Shown: positions 16,992 through 26,369 of the stretch, in pieces
How positions within the stretch are numbered: position 1 is the first letter of the stretch
Layout of the letters: the number at the start of each line of letters is the position of its first letter
Source of the DNA: Candidatus Merdinaster equi
GTDB lineage: Bacteria > Bacillota > Clostridia > Lachnospirales > Lachnospiraceae
DNA length: 58,884 bases
Assembly: GCA_018064935.1 (NCBI GenBank)
Contig: JAGHUF010000008.1
Span: forward strand, 1 to 58,884
Reading direction: 5' to 3'
The notes under the pieces: generated by a model
The model's input: only the letters and a program-made list of their open reading frames with translations
Told to the model about the DNA's origin: nothing
Database searches by the model: none
Position numbers and translations under genes: made by a program

Positions 16992-17165
16992 AAACTATTA
17001 CCTCTGTCTTGGAACAAACTCCAATAAAACTCTATGCTTTGAATAATACTCTGGTGAAAACATATTATTCTGCACAATTAATAATGAACTGAAATCTTGC
17101 AGGAACTCTGCCAGATTAATCATACTTAACATAAGAAGCGGTCTTCACTCCGCCAAGATGTGTTC

Positions 17166-17195
17166 ATTATATCTGTATCCAAGTTCAGTTGTAAA
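17166..17195 (-). promoter_or_regulatory. Probable rho promoter
   Basis: Minus-strand TTTACA (17190-17195) and TATAAT (17166-17171), 18-base spacer. It implies an RNA leader of about 168 bases, which includes a small GCGG / CCGC hairpin. No gene is seen in 16992-17360 apart from divergent promoters. Confidence 0.55.
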
Positions 17196-17360
17196 GCACT
17201 ATTTTATCGATATATAGTGTTAATCAGATTAATCTCAGAAAAGTAATCTCCCTCACATTAGCTAATATTCGCAATGTGTTTCGTAAGATAATTAATGTTT
17301 ATAAACCACAAGTAAGAGTAAACTAAAGAAAAAAAACATATAGTATTGGAGATGATGTAA

Positions 17361-18314
17361 ATGAAAAGACAAGTAATAGGAATCGTACTTGCCAGCATAT
17401 TGGCTCTTTCACTAGTCGGATGTGGCTCCACCCCAACTAGTAGCACTGAGTCTGGCAATAATGTACAGGAAGAGCATGTAACCGAGCCCCAAACCGATAT
17501 AGAATCAGGAGTATCTCAGGACTATATTGAGCCAGACAATGGCAACTCTACACAAAATGATGCTGATGAACCAGCTCAGAGTGTGAACACCGATTCAGCG
17601 CCCGACAATGAAGCAATCAATTTCTTCATTGATAGAAATATAAGTAACAATGACCGTCTAATCGATCTATTGTTTACTGACAAAGACGAAGCAGGAAACC
17701 CCTCGATGCTTTATGCAAAAGGTGGCAACCACAGCGAGATAACGCTTTGTAATTATCAGATTGTATCGGGATCCATTGATAACTGCAGCAAAGAGAATTC
17801 AATTATCATATACGCAGATTGTTTGTACAACGACAACGATTCCGATCCGCTATGCATCAATATGTACCCTTCCGGAGAAGGCAACACATGGGAGATGATG
17901 ATTACCAGTCCTTCGGACCTGGAAGGTTTCTATTCAATCGGTGGTGATGGTCCAGCTGTCACAGCATCAAACAATTCATCTTCTGTTAATCTCGATAATC
18001 CTTCATATTGGTTCGTTAACTACACTTTTACAAGCGACGATGAGGAATCTTCTTTCAAACTGATAAGTGATAATGGTGGTGATCCTACCAAAATAGAAAT
18101 CGTTCTTGGTGATCCATATTATGTGAATAATACATTCGACATAGACAGCTTCTCAGTGCAACAGCATGGTTCCATGTACACTGTCACACTATCGTATATG
18201 AATTATGATTCCAGTGGCGAACCCCTTCTGTCGGCTTTAGATTTCGATTGTCAGGACGGCGAAGCACAGGTAAGTGCTCCGGGCAACATGGTTGGACATT
18301 ATAAAGGATTTTAA
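17361..18314 (+). CDS. Lipoprotein of unknown function
   Basis: 317 residues. Signal peptide and lipobox LSLVGC (Cys21), a Ser/Thr/Asp/Glu-rich linker (about 24-85), then a globular part with many aromatic and acidic residues (about 88-317). I do not recognise the domain. GGAG lies nine bases before the ATG. It is transcribed divergently from rho and runs into the three-gene surface operon from the opposite side, with only 29 bases between the two stop codons. Confidence 0.85.
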   Translation: MKRQVIGIVLASILALSLVGCGSTPTSSTESGNNVQEEHVTEPQTDIESGVSQDYIEPDNGNSTQNDADEPAQSVNTDSAPDNEAINFFIDRNISNNDRLIDLLFTDKDEAGNPSMLYAKGGNHSEITLCNYQIVSGSIDNCSKENSIIIYADCLYNDNDSDPLCINMYPSGEGNTWEMMITSPSDLEGFYSIGGDGPAVTASNNSSSVNLDNPSYWFVNYTFTSDDEESSFKLISDNGGDPTKIEIVLGDPYYVNNTFDIDSFSVQQHGSMYTVTLSYMNYDSSGEPLLSALDFDCQDGEAQVSAPGNMVGHYKGF

Positions 18315-18343
18315 GAAACTTTTTTAGATATTTTCTACATTGC

Positions 18344-19636
18344 CTATGGAACAGTAAGAAATCCAATTTCACTTATGCAGATATCATCATATTTTGTACC
18401 TTTCTCTGCACTATATATTACGAAGGATACTTTCTTTACCACATGAACCTTACCGAAGCGAACATAATTGCTGAATGCATAGTCACTCACACTAAAATTC
18501 GTAGTCCCAGCGACAAGACCATATTCAAATAAGTCAAACATTTCTTCCGTTCCATCATCCAGCATAACATTTATCCATCTGACTTTTCCATTCTGCTTAT
18601 AATGGTCATTGCTCTTGAAATAACCATTAGCAATATAGAAACCTGCTAGCGGAACTGCTTCATAGAATTCAAAGGTTACTGTCTCTCCAACTCCTTCTCC
18701 AGAAATCCCCTCTACCCACGCCGTTTTAGAATTATTATCAATCAGATTCTTTGGTGCATATTTGCCACTTCCGGGTTCAAGTTCTGAAGTTGCAGTGACA
18801 CTCTTAATTTTCGAGTTTGGTATATCATCCAGTTCCATATCCGACAGATCAATATTTTCATATTTGCCTGCTATATCAGAATAGCCCTTTTCTTCGTCAT
18901 CCTGAGAGTCATTCACATCCATATTTTCACCCTCAGGATAGTCTTCATAATAATCTTCCATTGGAATTTCGGTATACTGAGTTTCCCCATCATCAAAAGC
19001 TTCATCTTCTATGAGTACTTCTGGCTGTTGCTCTTCGCTAGTCTCATACGCATTATTAAATCCCATTTCCAACTCGTTCTGCTGAGCAGAATATGGTTGC
19101 ATTGCCAAGTCTTCTATTCCATCTGAACCTGCATATGGATTAAAGGAATGCTGAGCCGCATAGCGGTCGCCTTCCGGAAACTTAATGATACCCGTGAGGA
19201 ATAAGACAGCAACTGACGCTATCAGAATACCTATTGTAGATATTATCCCAAACAGGTATTTACTCTTATTCTTGGCACCAGCGCCAGCAGCCAAAACCTG
19301 CTGGACATTCTGTTGCATAGTTTCTATCGGCTGAACCTGCTGCTCATTTTGCTGCACTGCTTCCATAGGCTGAACCTGCTGCTCATTTTGCTGCACTGCT
19401 TCCATAGGCTGAACCTGCTGTTCATTTTGCTGCACTGCTTCCATAGGCTGAACCTGCTGCCCGCTCGGCTGCGCGGCTGCCGTATACACTGACTGCGATG
19501 TCTGACCAGTTTCTGGATTAAACCAGTTAACAACCGTTACAGGTTGACCATTGTCATCAGTAGCATCAAACTGTTTAAAATACAAACCCGAATTATTATC
19601 CCACTGATAATCCTCCGGCGGATTAAAATTAGCCAT
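18344..19636 (-). CDS. Single-pass surface protein: WFN/TG N-domain, Q-rich repeats, discoidin-like C-domain
   Basis: 430 residues. Residues 1-50 form a short domain with SGLYFKQ and VVNWFNPETGQTSQSVY that is also found in the first gene of this operon. Three exact copies plus remnants of QVQPMEAVQQNEQ follow, then one membrane helix (about 130-150), an acidic linker, and a C-terminal domain (about 290-430) with ATSELEP, KNLIDNNSKTAWVEG and a terminal beta strand set, resembling the discoidin-type carbohydrate-binding fold sometimes annotated as NADase-type glycan-binding. The N-domain would be cytoplasmic and the glycan-binding-like domain outside. The start at 19636 lies ten bases behind AGGAGAGG; TTG at 19645 is too close to it. 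Confidence 0.82.
   Translation of the reverse strand: MANFNPPEDYQWDNNSGLYFKQFDATDDNGQPVTVVNWFNPETGQTSQSVYTAAAQPSGQQVQPMEAVQQNEQQVQPMEAVQQNEQQVQPMEAVQQNEQQVQPIETMQQNVQQVLAAGAGAKNKSKYLFGIISTIGILIASVAVLFLTGIIKFPEGDRYAAQHSFNPYAGSDGIEDLAMQPYSAQQNELEMGFNNAYETSEEQQPEVLIEDEAFDDGETQYTEIPMEDYYEDYPEGENMDVNDSQDDEEKGYSDIAGKYENIDLSDMELDDIPNSKIKSVTATSELEPGSGKYAPKNLIDNNSKTAWVEGISGEGVGETVTFEFYEAVPLAGFYIANGYFKSNDHYKQNGKVRWINVMLDDGTEEMFDLFEYGLVAGTTNFSVSDYAFSNYVRFGKVHVVKKVSFVIYSAEKGTKYDDICISEIGFLTVP
19292..19468. repeat. 39-bp tandem repeats coding Q-rich segment
   Basis: Three identical 39-bp units (19331-19369, 19370-19408, 19409-19447, the third differing at one base) encode QVQPMEAVQQNEQ, with a degenerate unit on each side. 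The period is 13 codons, so the frame is preserved. Confidence 0.9.
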
Positions 19637-19667
19637 ATTCTTCAATCCTCTCCTAAGCTTTTCACCT

Positions 19668-22556
19668 TTAGATTTCTATCTTTTTATAATAGTATTTACT
19701 GTAGTCATGATCGCTGTAGTCTCCCGTCTGGTAGCCACCGAAATGCTTATAATAGACAACCTCGACCATAGCTGGAAGAAGCCAATTATTTGCTACATCT
19801 CTCATATGCGCTTCCTTTGCTTCTCGCTCCATATCTCTACCAGCTTTAAGCAAATCCTTCTTGCCCGCCAATACGTTTGGTGCATCAGCAATTGCGCCAA
19901 AGATACCCGGAATTCCCTCAGTTACAATAGACCTCATGCCAGCCGAGAAGTTTCCTTCCGACTTCTCAATCTGATATTTAGCCCACTTTAAGCATTCCAG
20001 TTCCTCCTTCGCCTCCTGACCAAGATCACTGGTATCCTTCTGAACAGTTTCCTCAAGTTGCCTTATACTCTCATTAAGTCTATAACTAATTTCCTCTCGT
20101 CCGCTTTTATTCAACAACTGATACAGAGTTTGGAAACTTACATTATTATTAGAAAGATAGTGATAATATTCCTCAGGAGTCATACTTGTTAGCACATTTT
20201 TGAATGAGTGGTAATATGGATTCTTTTTAACCGCCTCATCATCAAAAACCATCACCTGCTTTTTAGCCGGTGCCTGCACCAGCTCTGGTCCCTGCATATT
20301 GTTTTGCCCAGCATCTTGATTCTGGTCATCTGACGAACTCGAATCACCATTTTCCTGGTCGACATTATTCTGTTCATCATCTTCCTCAAGTTCACGAAGA
20401 GCGGCCTCCAATGGAGAAAGAGGCTTGAGACTATCTGTATTAATGTCGCCCTTGAATTTTGAACTTTCTTCAGGCAGAAAGACCTGCTCAACAGAATAAT
20501 AATCAACATCCAGCGACAACTCCCATATTCCAGCCACATCATTATAGATAAGAAGAACATCATAGGTATAATCACAGGGTTCTAACTCCATCAGTTGTTC
20601 AAGAACATAAACACCTGCTTTTGCTTTATACATAGCTTCATCAGAAGTCCAATCCGTTATGTTATAACGCCCTGAATTCTTAAAATCCCTCGACAGCTGA
20701 TCTATTTCAGCACTAGTTGCTGTATGCATATGCGCATAGGTTGTCTGATGGACGCGGACAATAGCTACACTGTTATCATTCGCAATCTGATTAACCTGAT
20801 ATGTTGCCTCAATACCTGAGTAGATAGTACCGAGAATATAATCAGCTGAATTCTCTCTGATATATTCAACCGCTCCGTCCACGTCTCCTTTGTATTTCTT
20901 GAAGTCACTAACGTCAACATAGGCATCCATCATTGCTTCACGAATTGTCTGACCATAAAAATACCGGTTATTGAAGTCCGCTGTTCCCTTCGCTGAATAT
21001 ACTGGTTCTGATCTAAACGAACCACCATGTGTAATATAGTAGAAATATTCATCCATCGCCGGAATGATATTATCGACAGGAATACTGCTGCCGGACGATA
21101 CGCTATTATTGTCTGGGCTATTGCCATCCACATTATTATCTACTCCGCTAGCATCTCCATTTGCCTTATCCCCTGCGTCGGTGTTACTATCGCCTTCTGA
21201 ACTTACATCAGAATCTATAACTGCGTTTCCATTCGTATCTACACTGGTATCTGTTCCGTCAGCTGATGAATCAGACAAATATGGATCTCTTCTCAATCTG
21301 AACGGAGCTTTCTGAATATTCCGAGCAGGAATACTAGCCGCATAGCTCTCTTCCATTGTGAAGGCCGCTCTGTCAAATGTTCCTGTAACCGCAGGAGATA
21401 CATCCACCATATTACCCCAGTCACCAACATACAGAAGCGAAGTTTCCTCGAAAGGACTATCTGGTAGGCGGTCAGTTATACGGAAATTCACAGCAAGATC
21501 ATTCGCTGCAATTGCATCAATATATCCATTCTGCGTCACAAATGATGCTACCGGATACTGCGAGATAACTTTCGCCTTAGTTCCTGATTCATCCATCGCA
21601 TATAAATACATATCCTCTGTGCTCTGGAACACCACCTTTCCATCACAGGTACTAAGTCCTGTTCCATTCATGCACCTGGTGTCCTCAATTCTTCCACTTT
21701 TATCAATACAAAGAATCTGGTTGGTATTATATGAGCTGTCATCCATATGGCAAACTTCAAGATACAAGTGCGTAGCCGTTGTTGCTGATGCCACAAATGT
21801 ATCTCTATCTCCCATAGGGCGAATCGTTCCTACACTCTGCGCATCCGCATCCAGGCGGAAGTACTCTCCGACATATCTCCCCTGCTCATTCTGGCACAGG
21901 GTGAGTGCATATATATCGCTCCCATCTGTTTCAACCTGAAATACGCGATATGTATCATTTCCAAAACGATGATACTGCGGATTAGTTGTGAGCTTATCAA
22001 GTGAATCGATATTGGAAATGCGATAGAAAGCTCCTCCAACTTTTCGATCTGATGGAAGCTGATAATCCTTATAATCTGAATACAACTCATAATTGGTATC
22101 GGTAAAATATAGCGAGTTATCAAAAATAATTATGTTGGCAGCATAGAAATCAGCAAGTGGTATGACTTTATCTGTTTTTTTGCTGGTAGCCACCAAAAAA
22201 CCAGTCTCATCATCCGCCGGTCCAAAAATCCAGTCTTCGTTTTCTGCAAAGAACTTATTTGGATCAGAATTATATGCAAGTACCTCCGACTCATTGTACT
22301 TTTTCTCGCTACTGTCAAATGTACTCAGAAGATTTGCCTCAAGTAACTCTCCATTATAAGGATATGCCTCCTTAACCATTACCGGCTCTTTATCAAGACC
22401 ATAGGTCTCCACAATCGCATCATCCAGGAGATGCGGCTGCTCAACATAATTCTTATTCGTTTCTATTACTACAAACATGAAAAAGAGTAATATCATGTTC
22501 AAAAGAATAAGTGGAAACAGGAATTTTGTATTTATTTTTCTCGACCTATTTTTCAT
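19668..22556 (-). CDS. Large secreted/membrane-anchored protein of unknown function
   Basis: 962 residues. One N-terminal membrane helix (about 15-33) and no cleavage site I can argue for, so probably anchored with its bulk outside the cell. Residues about 80-430 hold repeated beta-type segments (for example GSDIYALTLCQNEQGRYV, GNDTYRVFQ, EDMYLYAMDESG) that look like a propeller of the DUF5050 kind; this is pattern reading only. A Ser/Asp/Gly/Asn-rich linker (about 435-500) follows, then an all-alpha/beta part, an acidic Asn/Gln linker (about 715-745), and a helical C-terminal region. It is the middle gene of a three-gene operon: its start is one base behind the stop of the first gene. Confidence 0.85.
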   Translation of the reverse strand: MKNRSRKINTKFLFPLILLNMILLFFMFVVIETNKNYVEQPHLLDDAIVETYGLDKEPVMVKEAYPYNGELLEANLLSTFDSSEKKYNESEVLAYNSDPNKFFAENEDWIFGPADDETGFLVATSKKTDKVIPLADFYAANIIIFDNSLYFTDTNYELYSDYKDYQLPSDRKVGGAFYRISNIDSLDKLTTNPQYHRFGNDTYRVFQVETDGSDIYALTLCQNEQGRYVGEYFRLDADAQSVGTIRPMGDRDTFVASATTATHLYLEVCHMDDSSYNTNQILCIDKSGRIEDTRCMNGTGLSTCDGKVVFQSTEDMYLYAMDESGTKAKVISQYPVASFVTQNGYIDAIAANDLAVNFRITDRLPDSPFEETSLLYVGDWGNMVDVSPAVTGTFDRAAFTMEESYAASIPARNIQKAPFRLRRDPYLSDSSADGTDTSVDTNGNAVIDSDVSSEGDSNTDAGDKANGDASGVDNNVDGNSPDNNSVSSGSSIPVDNIIPAMDEYFYYITHGGSFRSEPVYSAKGTADFNNRYFYGQTIREAMMDAYVDVSDFKKYKGDVDGAVEYIRENSADYILGTIYSGIEATYQVNQIANDNSVAIVRVHQTTYAHMHTATSAEIDQLSRDFKNSGRYNITDWTSDEAMYKAKAGVYVLEQLMELEPCDYTYDVLLIYNDVAGIWELSLDVDYYSVEQVFLPEESSKFKGDINTDSLKPLSPLEAALRELEEDDEQNNVDQENGDSSSSDDQNQDAGQNNMQGPELVQAPAKKQVMVFDDEAVKKNPYYHSFKNVLTSMTPEEYYHYLSNNNVSFQTLYQLLNKSGREEISYRLNESIRQLEETVQKDTSDLGQEAKEELECLKWAKYQIEKSEGNFSAGMRSIVTEGIPGIFGAIADAPNVLAGKKDLLKAGRDMEREAKEAHMRDVANNWLLPAMVEVVYYKHFGGYQTGDYSDHDYSKYYYKKIEI

Positions 22557-22557
22557 A

Positions 22558-23418
22558 TCAATTATCCTCTGCATCCATTCGCTGCTTATCTACGACAAAT
22601 TCAATCATCTTTGAACCGGTATCCGGCCAATACTCAATATCTTTAAAATTCGCTTCGATCATCAGATCTCCTCTTTCACCTTTGGAGGTGTACACATGAA
22701 ACCAGGTTTCTTCCTTCGTTGTTGTTCCACCAATAGCCAATTCAGCTCTGCAAGCTTCACCATTCACCTCAATAATTGTTGATGATACAATATGAAGCGT
22801 TATGAGCTCCGATTCCGATTTCTTGCTATCCTTCTCGACGAACCAATATCCATCGTATACACACGGAACTGACTCTTCGTTTGAAACATCCTGATTGCCC
22901 TGTGTTTCGCCATACTCATTAGTGCCTGTGGATTCATTTGAACCAGCGCCTTCATTCGAGCTACCATTTCCATTTGAACCTGTATCTATTGTATATTCTA
23001 ATGTACGACCCGAATCCATACTCTCTGCTTCAGCAAGCTCTGTCCCGTCATTTTGTGGTTCCTCAAGCTGAGCCAGATTATTCCCCCCGCTATCGTTGTC
23101 ACTAGTAACATCTGTAGCCTGAGTATTTGAGTAAATCTCACTCTTAGCTGAACGTCTCACCTGAAGCGCAATCAGTCCGACAATAATAACAATAGCCATG
23201 ACACATGCACCATACAGCATTACCCAGGTCAATCCCCTTTTGATTTTGCCAGGCTTCTTCACCGGATAAACGCTTGTGGTGCACTCTCCTGTATCTGCGT
23301 TAAACCAATTTACAATCTGACTCTTAGTGCCGTCAGCATTCTCCTCAATATGCTGGTCATAGAAAAGTCCTGACTTTTCATCATACATATATCCGTTTGG
23401 TGGAAGATATTTCGCCAT
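22558..23418 (-). CDS. Single-pass surface protein with WFN/TG N-domain, first gene of operon
   Basis: 286 residues. Residues 1-52 (PPNGYMYDEKSGLFYDQ, then QIVNWFNADTGECTTSVYP) match the N-terminal domain of the third gene product. A basic stretch (KKPGKIKRG) and one membrane helix (about 62-83) place this domain inside. After a Gly/Asn/Ser/Glu linker comes a C-terminal beta-rich domain (about 170-280) with YDGYWFVEKDSKKSE and an immunoglobulin- or lipocalin-like strand pattern that I cannot assign. The start at 23418 uses AGAGGG or AGGAG immediately upstream. Operon with the two following genes. Confidence 0.84.
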   Translation of the reverse strand: MAKYLPPNGYMYDEKSGLFYDQHIEENADGTKSQIVNWFNADTGECTTSVYPVKKPGKIKRGLTWVMLYGACVMAIVIIVGLIALQVRRSAKSEIYSNTQATDVTSDNDSGGNNLAQLEEPQNDGTELAEAESMDSGRTLEYTIDTGSNGNGSSNEGAGSNESTGTNEYGETQGNQDVSNEESVPCVYDGYWFVEKDSKKSESELITLHIVSSTIIEVNGEACRAELAIGGTTTKEETWFHVYTSKGERGDLMIEANFKDIEYWPDTGSKMIEFVVDKQRMDAEDN

Positions 23419-23485
23419 ACTCCTGTCCCTCTTCTGTTCGTAAATTCTACAAATCAATTATGTGGATATTTATTCCCTTCTTCAT

Positions 23486-23536
23486 GCCGAGCCCATGCTT
23501 CATAACAGCAATATTCACTACCGGCTCGTGTGTATA
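23486..23536. repeat. Family A intergenic repeat, module 3
   Basis: GCCGAGCCCATGCTTCAT and CCGGCTCGTGTGTATAA correspond to module 3 of the copies at 15063-15109 and 34044-34093, more diverged in the middle. It abuts the terminator of the sensor-kinase operon. Confidence 0.8.
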
Positions 23537-23570
23537 AAAATAAGTGGGTACACAGTCATACCCACTTATA
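23535..23570 (-). terminator. Terminator of the sugar-transport/two-component operon
   Basis: Stem ATAAGTGGGTA / TACCCACTTAT with a ten-base loop and five T residues on the minus strand, about 65 bases behind the sensor-kinase stop codon. Confidence 0.88.
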
Positions 23571-23634
23571 CATTATCAGTTCTATTTTTGTTACAACATT
23601 CTATATATTACGATACACATTGCATATCTTCACA

Positions 23635-25173
23635 TTATCCTAATCTCACTACCTTAAGATGACTAATCACTGTAGTTCCAACTCCTGCTTCAGATTCAAT
23701 ACGTATTCCGTACCCTGGTCCACAGGCGATGCGAATTCTCTTTTGTATATTGGCAAGAGCAATTCCTTTAATTCCTCCCTCGCTAGGACTTTCTTCTTTT
23801 TCTATTTTATCCATAATTTCAGATAGACGATTCTTATCAATTCCACATCCATCATCAGATATGTATATATACAAATCATCCTCTATACATGTTTTTATTG
23901 AGATATTTATTTTCTTTTTTCCACTCAGACCATGAGCAATTGCGTTCTCTATCAGCGGTTGCAAAATCATCCTGGGGATATAGATATCTTCAAAATAATC
24001 CTCCACATCATAAGAATACTCAATTTTCCCTGGATACCTGACCTTCATAATTCCTACATATTGCTCAAGAATATGAAATTCTTCCATGAGGGTAATCAAT
24101 TCGTCAGGAGAATTCGAATATCTGAGAAGCCATGACAACTCATCACACATGTGTGTTGCTTCGTTTTTTTCACCCTTATTAATCAACGAACGAACCGCAG
24201 TCAAAGTATTAACCGTAAAATGCGAGCTAATCTGCTTTTTGAGCAGACTCGTCATTGTTCGCTCATTTTCAAGCTGTGCCTCCTGAACCTGCATCTTGCT
24301 TTCCATAAGCTGCCGCTCCTGTGGACCAAGTGCCGTCTTATTCCAATAGAAAGTATAGAAGGCGATAATACCAACTAAAATAATGAGCATTATCGGTAGG
24401 GCAATATAAAAATAACCACTCAGTTCCTGGGACATGGTATTGTCGCAGTATACTAATAAAGTAAGTCCGGTAAGCCCTATGCTCTGCTCCTTGTATATCA
24501 CACTATCATTTTTTATTGCCTCAATATCTTCGTATCTGATATCCCTGTTGGCACACAGTATCTGTTCTCCGGATATTAGCACGATTCCCATGTAATCTAT
24601 TTCTGAGTAGTCCGTGAAAATATATTCTAGTTTCGCTTTGTCCAATAGCAATACAACATAGCCAAGCTCCTCTGACATATCAGTAATTTCTCTGGCAGTT
24701 CCGATTACCGCGACACCATTTGCATTAACTAGAAAATTATTCAGTTGTCCCTTTTCAAGCAGAATTTTCACTCTGGTTAGAACCGTATTCGAGCATTTTC
24801 CCTTTAATCTATAACACAAGCCTTCTCTTCCAATCACTATGATATCACTCACCGGATTGTCAGTTCGAATAATAGCTAGAACATCTTCCGACACTTCACC
24901 ACCATAATCGTAGAATTCCTTTGTCTCTACGATACCAGCAAGTTTCACGACTCTACTGTTATATGCGAGGAAATAACTAATCTCTTCTATCGATCTGAGT
25001 TCATCCTCAACCCTTGAAAGAATTGCCTCAGATTGAACCTGCGCCTGAACAGATGCGTTTTCACGAACATTCTGAATCGTAAGAAAATAGAAAGCACACC
25101 AAATAAACACCAGGCTTATACCAAGTGATGCCATGGCAATTATGAATTTTCTAAGTGTTCTCTCTTCCTTCAT
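23635..25173 (-). CDS. Sensor histidine kinase, YesM/LytS type
   Basis: 512 residues. Two membrane helices (about 11-33 and 256-275) flank an extracellular sensor of about 220 residues that looks like a Cache domain. The cytoplasmic part has the His_kinase block with the phosphoacceptor His318 in LKKQISSHFTVNTLTAV, a changed version of the usual QINPHFLYNTL, and an ATPase with MILQPLIENAIAHGL (N box) and DDGCGI (G1). It should phosphorylate the AraC-type regulator encoded three genes upstream in the same operon. The ribosome-binding site is weak. Last gene of the operon. Confidence 0.9.
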   Translation of the reverse strand: MKEERTLRKFIIAMASLGISLVFIWCAFYFLTIQNVRENASVQAQVQSEAILSRVEDELRSIEEISYFLAYNSRVVKLAGIVETKEFYDYGGEVSEDVLAIIRTDNPVSDIIVIGREGLCYRLKGKCSNTVLTRVKILLEKGQLNNFLVNANGVAVIGTAREITDMSEELGYVVLLLDKAKLEYIFTDYSEIDYMGIVLISGEQILCANRDIRYEDIEAIKNDSVIYKEQSIGLTGLTLLVYCDNTMSQELSGYFYIALPIMLIILVGIIAFYTFYWNKTALGPQERQLMESKMQVQEAQLENERTMTSLLKKQISSHFTVNTLTAVRSLINKGEKNEATHMCDELSWLLRYSNSPDELITLMEEFHILEQYVGIMKVRYPGKIEYSYDVEDYFEDIYIPRMILQPLIENAIAHGLSGKKKINISIKTCIEDDLYIYISDDGCGIDKNRLSEIMDKIEKEESPSEGGIKGIALANIQKRIRIACGPGYGIRIESEAGVGTTVISHLKVVRLG

Positions 25174-25217
25174 CTGCTACTGCACTATATCCGCTGATTC
25201 CCTCTTGTGGTAGTAAT

Positions 25218-26369
25218 CTATTTCTTAATTATTCTTTCAAAGAATTCGTCCATCTGTGCACTCTTTGCACTTAGTTCCAGTGGATCAGGAATAAGAAGCT
25301 GATTGTCCGGAACATACATTGCATCCTCATTTATTACATCTGTTCTTGCCGACCAGGTTCCCTTTGTAAGAAATGGCTTATACCCTTCTCCTGTTCCATC
25401 ACTTCCACCAAGCAGAAACCAAATGAATAACTTTGCAGCATTCACATTTTTGGATCTGGATGCAAGCATAACCGAGTAGGAACTCTTACATCCGCAAAAC
25501 GGTTCGAGGTTCGTAATCGCTTCAAAGGAATAACCATAATCCTGCATTCTCAATTTGCTTGAAACCATAATTCCAAAGTCAGCTTTACCTTCAGTAGTGC
25601 CAAGTGCTTCATACACCTCATCACTACTGTTGGTAAATACAACATTTTTACTCAACTCTCCCAAGAATAATTCTGATGCTGAATTGTATTCCCCTAAATT
25701 CAGCTCTCTTCCATACAATTTTGTGTACGCTTCTTCCACAACCTGCGACTGATCCAATATGCTTCCGAATAGCGCATAAGTAGAAAATGACCGAAGTGGA
25801 TTAGGTACATATATTTTTCCCTCATATTTGGGGTCTGTAAGTTCCCAGATATTTGATATCGGACATGCCTCATACTTCTCTGTATTATAGAAAAATAAAT
25901 CCGCCTCTATTAAGAAACTTATCGTATCTCCCACACAATCTGGCTCCATGTTAGTTCTGATATCATCCGGAACATATGGCACCACAGCTCCCGTTTTTAC
26001 CAACCTATCATAAAAGCTGCCACTATTATCGTTACACACAACCACATCGCATTCGCCTGAGCCACTATCATAATTGGTCCACACAGCCTCAACAAGATCC
26101 GGACTTCTCAAATCTCTGACCTCGACACTGAGTCCTGGATAGGCTTTCTCAAAGGCCTCTTTCACCTTCGTAATTCTGGTAGAGACAGTATATACAATCA
26201 ATGTATCCTCCTTGAGTGCGGCTTCATAGAGTTCCGCCTCATTTTTCACCTCTGCCAACTGCTCTTTGCTCGACATATTATCAGCTGTATTAGCTGTACT
26301 AGCGCACCCCGTCAAAATTAATGCCGAGGCAAGAACTAGTCCCATTACCGCACTACTTATTCTATTCAT
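25218..26369 (-). CDS. Extracellular solute-binding lipoprotein (Fe3+/PgtC-like binding-protein family 1)
   Basis: 383 residues with signal peptide and lipobox LTGC (Cys22). The mature part starts LIVYTVSTRITKVKEAFEKAYPG, typical of family 1/6 binding proteins (AfuA, PgtC, FutA), with EADLFFYNTEKYEA and YALFGSILDQ later. Such proteins bind ferric iron, organophosphates or small acids. No matching permease is next to it, and it sits directly before a sensor-kinase gene, so it may deliver a ligand signal to that kinase (inference). The start overlaps the preceding gene by eight bases. Confidence 0.88.
   Translation of the reverse strand: MNRISSAVMGLVLASALILTGCASTANTADNMSSKEQLAEVKNEAELYEAALKEDTLIVYTVSTRITKVKEAFEKAYPGLSVEVRDLRSPDLVEAVWTNYDSGSGECDVVVCNDNSGSFYDRLVKTGAVVPYVPDDIRTNMEPDCVGDTISFLIEADLFFYNTEKYEACPISNIWELTDPKYEGKIYVPNPLRSFSTYALFGSILDQSQVVEEAYTKLYGRELNLGEYNSASELFLGELSKNVVFTNSSDEVYEALGTTEGKADFGIMVSSKLRMQDYGYSFEAITNLEPFCGCKSSYSVMLASRSKNVNAAKLFIWFLLGGSDGTGEGYKPFLTKGTWSARTDVINEDAMYVPDNQLLIPDPLELSAKSAQMDEFFERIIKK

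Noticed and set aside
21358-21939. Plus-strand open frame of 193 codons opposite the 962-residue surface protein
   Set aside because: No ribosome-binding site, Ser/Ala/Ile-rich antisense composition, and the opposite strand has a continuous 962-codon gene in a tight operon.
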